From NCBI GenBank assembly GCA_029962745.1, contig CM057151.1, forward strand, positions 32,670,964-32,734,963: a DNA stretch of 64,000 bases, read 5' to 3'. The position numbers were made by a program, and so were the translations under genes. Below are positions 42,202 through 51,600 of the stretch, one piece after another. The notes under the pieces are model-generated. The model was not told the DNA's origin, did no database searches, and saw nothing but the letters and a program-made list of their open reading frames with translations. Position 1 is the first letter of the stretch, and every line of letters begins with the position of its first letter. Source of the DNA: Echinometra lucunter. Lineage: Eukaryota > Echinodermata > Echinoidea > Camarodonta > Echinometridae.

Positions 42202-43020
42202 CCCACAGACTAATATTACTAATAAAAAATGGAATAAAACAAAAATGACAATTTATCAAAACTATATCAAATAGGACAACACATTGATTAAAGTATACTT
42301 TAACAATAAAATATAATACTCAAAGAAAGGTCTATTTTGTTGAACAGTAATATGACAATTAACAATCAATACAATCCATGGCCCAGTCTACAAATCATTT
42401 ACGTGCAAGTTTACCAGCATTATTTAGATTCCTTCATCATAATGTAAAGCCTAGGACATAATGCTGCTTGAATCTATAGATGTACTTGTCAAAATGTCAA
42501 CAAATTCTCAAAAATAGTAATGATAAATGGTAATAAATTCAGGAAAAAGTCATATGGGTTTAGAATAGTCTACTATTTTACGGGACTTTGTGGTACAGCA
42601 CACTTGTTTTTACAGGAGTCAGCACAATAAAATAAAAATCAGTTTGTTGTGAGGTTGTCACATTCCACCAAAATAAACGTTTTCATTCGTCCTTTTCAAA
42701 AGAGTACACGTATTCTCAATTTCTCTACTTCTTACTGACCTTGATTTTAAGTGCTACACAGTATAAATTGTCTAAGCACCAGAGTAAATAATGGAATTAA
42801 CATCTTTCTGGCTCTAAACAGACTATACATGTATATCATCCCCCCCCCCCCCCCGGGTTTGGAATGGTATTTGTATGATTTCATCCGCTTTTTCCTACAT
42901 AATTTTCACTTAACACATAGCATTCACAAATAACAATATACCACAAGACAACTATTATCTACAAGAAAATACCTGCATACTCTACCTATCATTTTGCAGA
43001 ATCCTATGCTCCTATCATTT
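42200..43020. other. AT-rich stretch, no gene seen
   Basis: A C-run lies at 42840-42854. Nothing else is supported. Confidence 0.4.
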
Positions 43021-43024
43021 CACT

Positions 43025-43450
43025 TGAGTTGAGACTTGGCTAGCAAACACCTATGGCTTGTAGAAAGAGGGCTAACAATGGCCTATTATTTGAAGAAACT
43101 AGGCCTACAGCATGTAGAAACTTGACACATTGGTTGTAGAATCTGGCTAGCAAATCCCTATGACTTCGAGAAACTGGCTAGCAAGTGCCTAGCAAGTAGA
43201 AACTAGTCAAGTACCTATATCTCGTAGAATCTTGGCTAGCAACTGCCAGGGGCTAGAAGAAAAACTGAGCTGGCAAGTGCCTGTAGAAAGTAGGCAAGTG
43301 CCAATAACTTGAAGAATCTGGACTCCGAACAGTTTTTGATTTGAAGAACCGGAACAACTGCTAATAGCATGCAGAATCTAGACCATCAAATGGCAATGAG
43401 TTGTATAAACGGCACATGTCCAACAACATGCCAATCAGTTTGTATAAATC
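43025..43450. repeat. Degenerate minisatellite, TGGCTAGCAAGTGCC unit
   Basis: Variants of TTGTAGAAACTTGGCTAGCA followed by AGTGCCTATGAC recur about ten times at steps of roughly 30-55 nt. Copies decay toward the right end. No open frame follows the repeat. Confidence 0.75.
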
Positions 43451-43734
43451 ATAGCTTGGAAATGCCTAGATAGGCCATGGATAGTATGGGTGAGGGAGAC
43501 ATGGATAAATGATTGCTTATATTCACAATTGAAAAGAAAATGTTTTCCCCCCCCTTTTTGAATTTAGTTAGCAACAACATTACTTTCAATTTTACATACA
43601 AAAGATTAAAGGGCTTCACTACTCCCGAGACCAAATATTTGGAAATTTTTCATGACTATAAAAACCATTACCAGCTTCTCAATACTTTATGAATTACTGT
43701 CTTTATTTTATTTGGAAAAATGATTTTAAAAACG

Positions 43735-43760
43735 AGAGAGAGAGAGAGAGAGAGAGAGAA
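43735..43760. repeat. GA dinucleotide microsatellite
   Basis: Pure GA run just left of the 43.8-kb array element. Confidence 0.95.
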
Positions 43761-43776
43761 AAAAACTAGATGAATC

Positions 43777-44813
43777 TTCGACCACGCGTGGTCGAACTTT
43801 ATGCCTCCGCCATTACCAGATCAGAAATAAATGGCACTTCATGTTGCTATATTTTCATTTATATAATGACATCTTTGACCTTGACCTTTGACCTTGTGAC
43901 CCCCAAATCTAATGAGAGCATTGCCCTTTCCATATGCATACATGAGCCAAGTTTGTTGAACTGTCAAGTGGTTGCTGAGTTATCACAAGAACGAACCATT
44001 TCTATGTACATAATGACCTATATGACCTTTGACCTTTGACCTTGAGACCCCAAAATCTAATCAGATCATTGTCCCTTCCATATGCATACCTGTGCCAAGT
44101 TTGAGGTTGATCGGTCAAATGGTTGTCGAGTTATGGTGAAAACGAACCATTTCTATGTACATAATGACCTCTATGACCTTTGACCTTTGACCTTGTGACT
44201 CTAAAATCTGATCAGATCATTGTCCCATCCATGTGCATACATGAGCCAAGTTTGAAGCCAATCTGTCAAATGGTTCTTAAGTTATCGCGAGAACGAGCCA
44301 TTTTTATGTGTATTATTACCTCTATGACCTTGACCTTTGACTTTGAGACTCCAAAATCTAATCAGATCATTGTCCCTCCCATATGCATACCTGTGCCAAG
44401 TTTGAGGTTGATCGGTCAAATGGTTGTTGAGTTATGGTGAAAACGAACCAATTCTATGTACATAATGACCTCTATGACCTTTGACCTTGTGACCCCAAAT
44501 CTAATCAGATCGTCGTCCCTTCCATGTGCATTCATGAGCCAAGTTTGAAGCCAATCTGTCAAATGGTTCTTAAGTTATCGCGAGAACGAGCCATTTTTGT
44601 GTATTATTACCTCTATGACCTTGACCTTTGACCTTGAGACTCCAAAATCTAATCAGATCATTGTCCCATCCATATGCATACATGAGCCAAGTTTGAAGTT
44701 GATCCGTCAAACGGTTCTTAAGTTATCGCGAAAACGAAAACGGGACAGACGGACGGACGACCCGAAAACATAATGCCTCCGGCAACCACCTACGGTGGGC
44801 GGAGGCATAAAAA
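43777..44813. mobile_element. Tandem-array element with TTATGCCTCCGCC ends, copy A
   Basis: It begins with the perfect 20-bp palindrome TTCGACCACGCGTGGTCGAA (43777-43796), then TTTATGCCTCCGCC, and ends in GGCGGAGGCATAAAA. Inside are six units of about 143-151 bp: GACCTTTGACCTTGTGACCC, AAATCTAATCAGATCATTGT, CCATATGCATACATGAGCCA, AGTTTGAAGTTGATC, AAATGGTTCTTAAGTTATCG and CGAGAACGA. A GGAC-rich tail precedes the right end. The 86-89 codon frames arise because some units have lengths divisible by three. Copy B is at 55993-56746. Confidence 0.85.
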
Positions 44814-45284
44814 TCTCTTTCTGCTGCTTAATAATGACTTTGCTCAAGCTTTCCATTTCCAAACATTCTTAAAAGGGAATACATATTCAAGCCAAAACAG
44901 CTTTAAGATTTAGAATTTCACCAAAATATAAAGGATTTTCAAGACTGTTCAGCATATTCCCAATGAAATACCTACAAACACTTTTGAAAGATGAAACTAT
45001 TTTACTGGTGATCAAATAAGGTGCATTGGAGGATGCAAGACTTCTATGCAGAAAACAGAACTATTGACAATCATCTTCACTAGTTCACAGAAAACTCATT
45101 TTAATTCAAGATCACTATGTTGGAATAAAAACATTGAGACACAGAATATTCAAGACAACGTACATGTAAAACCTTAATGAATAGCAACAATAAAACTTAA
45201 TTGGATAAGTTACAGTTCAAAGAGTCACAAGTTCTACTTTTAATCAATCAGATAAAGGTCATTCATTTCAGGCCCAAGGTTTAA
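44814..45284. other. AT-rich stretch, no feature
   Basis: Nothing is supported here. TTAA at 45281-45284 is the target-duplication copy of the next element. Confidence 0.4.
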
Positions 45285-46422
45285 AGGGTCCCTGCCATCC
45301 ACATGCAAGTTATTTCTGTTGGTGTGCAATCCTGCACACATCTCATATTTTGATATTTAAACTTCTGAATGTGTTTCATAGATTTTCATTTTTTGTATTT
45401 TTTTTTTTTCAGACTTGCTAAGCTCCACCCGAAAAATCCTCCAGATCTCATTCTCCTTGTGACATCATCTGTCAATCTTCAATGAGCTAACTTGAGAAAT
45501 CGGTATGTAACTTTGCCAAAGTTGGACCACCTGTCACAATACAATAAACAATAGCAACATATAAGTTGCTATGTCGACATGCTGTAGCATCACCAGGAAG
45601 ACAAAGGCATTGAGGATGTATTGTACATGTATGAAAGCATGCAATTCTATTATGAGCGTGTGCTGAGCTGGGGTAAATTACATACCACTGTCTATTAAAC
45701 AAATATACCATGCACTATTTTTTGTCACTGAGGAATCCATAATTTCACAAGAGGCTTGAAACGGTGCATGATATATTTATTTTATATCCCTCCAACGAAT
45801 CTTAATAAAAAACAGTGCACTGATTTAGCAGAGTACAGGCAATATACACTGGTCTGTGAGGACAATACCGATAGCACTTTTCACACTACCGATGAAAACC
45901 CCCTGTTCGATCGCATATCCGTGACGACATTCATGGCATAGTGCGCTATACCATGAATGACGTCACGGCACAGCACATTTTCTTTATCGGCATCTTGTTT
46001 TCAACATCATAGCAATGGTTATGTTTGGTCACGTGATGCTATTTAGACCAATCACTAAGCAGGATTTCATTAATGAGCGATATAATGTAGAATATTAGTT
46101 TAGCTGACTGCTTAGTTTGACATAGCAACTTATATGTCGCTATTGTTTGTTGTATTGTAACAGGTGGTCAACTTTGGCAAAGTTACCTACTACTTTCTCA
46201 AGTAAGTTCATTGATGATTGACAGATGACGTCACAAGGAGAATGAGATCTGGAGGATTTTTAGGGTGGAGCTTAGTAAAGTTTGAAAAAATGAAAAAATG
46301 AAAAAATGAAAAAATATCTTAAAATCTATGAACACATTCAGAAGTTTAAAAATAAAAATAGGAGATGTATGCAGGGCTACATTCCAACAGGAATAAACTT
46401 GCATTTAGATGGCAGGGCCCCT
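45285..46422. mobile_element. 1.14-kb foldback with TTAA target duplication (piggyBac-like)
   Basis: AGGGTCCCTGCCATC on the left and GATGGCAGGGCCCCT on the right are inverted ends, directly flanked by TTAA on both sides (45281-45284, 46423-46426). The arms are about 300 bp and well matched, e.g. GAATGAGATCTGGAGGATTTT on the right against AAATCCTCCAGATCTCATTC on the left, and GTTGCTATGTCGAC against GACATAGCAAC. The right arm has a small GAAAAAAT repeat. The loop (about 45590-46110) is not recognisably coding. Confidence 0.88.
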
Positions 46423-46426
46423 TTAA

Positions 46427-47200
46427 TGGTTTTAGGAGTGGCTGCAAGAAAAGTTGCCATATAATTTAGTCTTTTGAGAATTGGTCTGAAGTATCAGATT
46501 CAACTAACATTCATAACATTACAACTTTTGCATCTTGAGCACATTAGGAGTGCAGTAGGCACATGAAAAATACTATTTTATATTACTAACCTTACAGGGA
46601 GCACTTTGTAAAGAATACTTCCTCCTTGACTTTTCAAGAATAGGTAACAACAAACAATTAAAACTGACCTGAACAGCAAATCTATATCTTACAATAAACC
46701 ATGAAATGTGACTCAAAACATGATCGCTAAAATAGTCCTTTAACTTCTCACATTTAATTAAGAACAATATCGCATGTACAATTTAAATCTGCAGACATAA
46801 TCAGTGTTTCTCAAGAATTCGTATGTTTATGACAAAAAAACATGAATATAAAAAAGGGAGATAATGTGATTATAGGAACATTCAGTCTGTACATATTTAC
46901 AAGTCTATTCCAGGTACACTTTGCAAGCTGAATTTTCCATCTGTGCCGTTTCAGAAAAATATTGTCTCAAATGAGTCTTGAAAATATAATCCCATGCTTT
47001 CCCTGCAGTACGTCTTTTCTCTTAGAAATAATATTTTTTATAGATTGATATTGCCCACTTATGCAGTAGTATTTATTTGTTGTAAATTTGTTTCCTTGAG
47101 GTTATTCAATTTTCCATCATTTTCCTATTTGGGATTCACCTCAGAAAAAATACAGGGCTCTGAACAAATTTAGGATACATACAATAATAAACAAGACTGT
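46427..47200. other. Stretch beyond the hnRNP 3' UTR
   Basis: AT-rich, no supported feature. Confidence 0.4.
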
Positions 47201-47210
47201 TTGTACAGAA

Positions 47211-47216
47211 TTTATT
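47211..47216 (-). promoter_or_regulatory. Possible polyadenylation signal of the hnRNP gene
   Basis: AATAAA on the minus strand (TTTATT on plus) lies about 1.1 kb past the proposed last 3' UTR exon start. It is one of several in AT-rich DNA, so the choice is tentative. Confidence 0.25.
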
Positions 47217-47301
47217 GTATGGGGATAAAAGGGATAAATAACAAGGACATGGAATATCTCAAATTTGATTTGGGAAATACAATTAATAAAAAGATAACAT
47301 A

Positions 47302-47749
47302 ATGCCAAATGATCTCGATGCAGTATTCGACAGAAAGGAAGCCTTGGATGCCCTTGTTTCTAATACACACGCAAAAAAGGGGATACCAAATAAAGAAACA
47401 GCTCAACCCTATATTTCTAGTTGCTGAAGGTATAAGTATAACTGAACCATCTGGCAGTATGTGGTCTTGTGAAGTGCCTTCAGTTGATAAGAAAAAACAT
47501 GATCAAAAATATGACATGGCAGCTGATGGTAGGAAAGATTAGCAACTCACAGTGTCATATCATATTCCATTTGAATATGCTTACTCTTATCAAGTTCATT
47601 GGGAAGCAGGTCCTGCTGGTGTATACTTCTACATTTTTGAGCAGAACATGATTCAATGTCTTAAATCTTTGTATGTAGAATATAAGAGATATCATAGGGT
47701 AGCTATACTGAGTTCCATGTGCAGTTTGGGTAACAAGCTAACAAGATAG
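47302..47749 (+). pseudogene. Broken coding-like segment, unrecognised
   Basis: ATG at 47302 opens 41 codons (MPNDLDAVFDRKEALDAL then VSNTHAKKG) to TGA at 47425. The frame one base later is then open from 47426 to TAG at 47540, and again to TAG at 47747 (SEGMENTS: SGSMWSCEVPSVDKKKHD; SYHIPFEYAYSYQVHWEAG; VYFYIFEQN). This is a run of about 148 codons with varied composition, one frameshift and one internal stop. It looks like a decayed gene or retrocopy. It lies opposite the proposed hnRNP 3' UTR. I do not recognise the family. Chance open frames cannot be excluded. Confidence 0.35.
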
Positions 47750-48287
47750 CTAGGAGGTTCATGAACTTCTTGCAATCCTATAAAAGCAGGAGTAAATACA
47801 CTTCCTGCCTGTTATAGTAGATGTCCTATTTCTTCAATAACTTTGCCAGTGAGATGTGAGGAACAAGAGGAGAGAAGCCTATTCAGAGATATCTGCTTTC
47901 CTGTCAAATGGATTGTTGTTGGATTCGCCTTCTTACCAATCTATCTCTTTCCTATCTGTATGTGATAAATTGCAAATTGGACACATCTAACAAAACAATG
48001 GATTCTGACATTTACAAATGCAAGACAGAAAACGGAACATCTAAAGCTTAAATGGTAACAAACTTCAAGTTTCACTGGAAATGACATTAGTACTAGAAAC
48101 TGAAAGGACATTTCCTTTGTTTTTTTTTTTTTGTTTTTTTAATACCTAAGTAACTCAGCTTCCTTCAGGTGAAGTTCCATACATAATCGGAGGTAAGGAA
48201 TGCATACACATGTAATACAAAAAGAAAAATACCCAATTCATTCCTAAATACACCTCTTTTCTGCAAACTAAAATTATCCTAGCAAAT

Positions 48288-48520
48288 CTGTACAAGGAAA
48301 GGGGCACAAGGGTCATCACGTGATTCTTAACATCAATTTCAATCTTATTTCATGTTTCCTTTCTTCCCTTAGAAAAAAAAAAGTTACAGAAAAGCTATCA
48401 AATGAAGCATGACAATTTACACTACATCCAGAAAGTTTCTCCATCGGAGCACAAGCTGGTTGAGCTGTAATCAAACTGATCAATGACTTGGTTTAACAGA
48501 ATATAGAAAAGACTACTTAC
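48288..48520 (-). other. Proposed intron in the hnRNP 3' UTR
   Basis: The donor gtaagt at 48520 is consensus. A good acceptor, ccttgtacag, ends at 48288, with the next exon starting ATTTGCTAGG at 48287. Other acceptors exist (about 48371 after a long pyrimidine run, and about 48465). Because the stop is only 7 nt upstream of the junction, the transcript should not trigger nonsense-mediated decay. Vertebrate hnRNP A2/B1 also has spliced 3' UTR forms. Confidence 0.45.
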
Positions 48521-48670
48521 CAATGATCTAGTAGTTGCGGCCACCACCACTGTTTCCTCCATATCCTCCACCATATCCACCACCACTACTGTATCCAGTG
48601 TTTCCACCACTGTTGTAGCTACCACCTCCACCATATCCACCACTGCTGCTGCTGCCACCACCATAGTTTC
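48521..48670 (-). CDS. hnRNP last coding exon with stop
   Basis: The acceptor gtgtgtag precedes 48670. It codes for GNYGGGSSSSGGYGGGG, then SYNSGGNTGYSSGGG, and ends GGNSGGGRNY with TAG at 48528-48530. Seven bases after the stop (ATCATTG) a strong donor gtaagt begins at 48520, so the exon ends there and the 3' UTR is spliced. Confidence 0.92.
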
Positions 48671-51600
48671 CTACACACAGTAATAGTTAATTCATTAATC
48701 ACATGGTATCTGCCACCTCTTACAGGATTTAATTTCACTCTTTCATGCTAATAAAAACATTGACCAACATATTAGGTCAAATGGCCTGGACACGTATTTG
48801 GATATAAGAGAAGAAAAAAGTAAGATGGGCAAATGAACTGATGGACGACAGACAACCAATTACATCATGCCTCTGTAATCTTTGTAGCAGAGACTTAAAA
48901 TGCCCTTAAGCTACAAACAATGACCGATCCATTAAGATCCATTAAGAGATCCAGAAAACTGAAAACTTAAATGAAAGGACAAATTTTTTTGTTAAATCTA
49001 TGTAGCCATAGCAAGCCAATATTTGTGTAATTAACTTTCCAAACTAATTTTCACATGAAGGAAAATACTTTTTGACCTAACTGATATCTCTTGAAACATT
49101 TTATGGGACAGGTTTATAACTTATCTGCATTTGGACCTGGCTTACCAGAATAAGGAGCACTACGTCCACTATATCCTCCTCCTCCTCCACCAGACCTCAT
49201 GGGTCCACTAGAACTCTGCTGATTGTAGCCAGAACCGAAGTCATTGTACCCACCACCTAATGTAAAAGTATATTCCAAAAGAGAGAAAATGCTTTCTAAC
49301 TCTGTATCAATCAGGATCAATTATCAAAACTGGACAAATTCACTCTGAAAATGAACTGAAGATGAATGCAACTGCTTCTTCTATATAACTCCGTCTATGC
49401 AGTTAACGTAATAACTCAATGTGTTCTCCAATTACTGTGATGACCAGAACAAGCACATCAATGATATGGCATTCATCCGGCATCAAGATAAAGTACTTCA
49501 CGCAATTTTCAATTTTCAACGAATCAACAGTGTAATAAATAAGATATGTATCAAGTACGTATTAGGAAGTGCCCATTACAAATCGGGTTAAATGTCATGC
49601 TAAATGAAACATTGACCTGTAGCAGTGATGCATGTAAGTACTTTTCTGCAAGTCAACAACTGGAAGAGAACAAGCATTTAATTGTGATTGTGAATAAATT
49701 TGCATAAATAATATTTGAGATGAAATTTCAAAATTCTGTGTAAAACTGTGTACCTCATGTAGTTTTACCAGATAAAATGAAAAAAAAAAATAAAAAAATA
49801 AAAATCGGTCGACAAATAAACAAGAAGAAGCATTTTTTTGCAATTTCTGAATAAAATTTGCATAAATTAGCAATTAGCAAAATGAAACAAGAAAAATCAG
49901 AATCGTTCCACAAATGAAGGAGAAGAAGCATTTTTGGGGTTATTTTTTAATGAATTTTGCATAAATTAGCATACATAATATTTGAAACAAAATATCAAAT
50001 TTCTGCATGAGGCGGCAAAATCGATTTTGTCTTTTGGCATACGTTTTCGTCTAAGATTCATTCAAATTCGTCGCCCAGATAAATGGTCTACTGACAGATG
50101 ACGATTCTGTCACAAGACACAATTGAAAATGATTGAAAGTTTATTTTAATTCAATACGCTAAAATAATAATCAGAGTAATTCTACCTACCAGAATTTCCT
50201 CCATAGCCACCACCAGAGCTGCCACCATAGCCGCCTCCATAGCTGCTGCCGCCGCCACCACCATAGCTGCTGCCGCCACCGTATCCTCCTGTCAATGGAA
50301 CACATTCAAAATTATGTCTAAAGCTTTACTTACAACTGGTACAACCTAATTGAGTTCTTTAAATTTCATGGCACACAAATCTACATGGACCTAATAAAAA
50401 TAGTATCTTTCAAATATATTATTCTACAAGAAATTCTTAAAATTGCTACATATCACAACATATACGCAGCATTCCCTCCCGAAAATGATACCCCCTTTTT
50501 TGAGGCGGATTACTATCTCATTTGTCAACAAAGCTCCAGACAAATCAATATCCCCTAATTCCACTCTATGGAACAATGTGGCTACCTACCTCCACCACCA
50601 AAGCGACCCCCACCATAGCCACCTTGATCTAGACAACATAACAAATTGAACAAAATTAATGTCAAATATGACAATAACATCATAAGTGTTAACTACATAA
50701 TCATCAACTGTGCATGCAGCAGGAATATATCAAAATCTTTCTCAACTATTTTTTCCTAAAGCTGCTAAAATTACATGTCAATGTGGAAAGTTATGAAAAG
50801 GAATTTCCCAATGGGTAAAACTAAAAAAAAAAAAAAAATAAATAAAATAGTTAAGCATTTTCTATTAAACTGACAAAAGATGGCAGGTTCAGAAAAACTT
50901 CACAGAGAGTGAACAAAAAGAAAAGTTGGTACAACTTTACATATCCATGAGATTCATACAATGTCAATAATCCATTGTTACATCTGATAAGTGAGGATCT
51001 GGATGAAATGACCTTTGTTGTCATTTCAATATTTGCGAAATCACTGTCAGACTAACCAAACATTTAACAATTAAAAGGCCACATTGCTGTGACCAGTGCT
51101 CTCTAAATCATGGAGAAATGCAGCATACACAAAGACAAATTAAATGTAAGCTTATCCTTGAATATATTGCAGCAAATGTTGGATGGGGATTGGGGATTAA
51201 AAGAAAGCACTAAAATATGCAGTCACCTCCTCCTCCATTCCTGTATCCACCACGACCACGACCTCGACCACCACCGTAACCACCACTGTAGCCACCTCCA
51301 AAATCTAATGTGAAATTAAGACAGGTTAAACATAAAAAAGTTTAGTAATGGTCATTAGTGCCGTCGTCGACAGGCTATCTGTAGACAAGTTTGTTGATAA
51401 ACACTGTTTTTTGATGGAAAGCGACGTGTTGACATCGATCTTATGATGTCGACATAAGTGAAAATTGTGACAATGCATTCTATAGTCAGTGTATTTGGAA
51501 GCTACACATTCATAGCAAGTGTGTGGGTGTGTGTGTGTGAGCCATTTAATCGCGCACCACTGCATTCAATTCACGCAATATGCACCCATGCACTGTATTT

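Noticed and set aside
43025..43450. CRISPR-like array
   Set aside because: Repeats are degenerate, spacers are not of uniform length, and the window is eukaryotic.
44180..44440. 86-codon frame with a repeated CIHEPSL / LKLSRERAIF pattern, recurring at 56456-56707
   Set aside because: The pattern follows from array units whose length is near a multiple of three. Other units in the same array break the frame, so selection for a protein is not supported.
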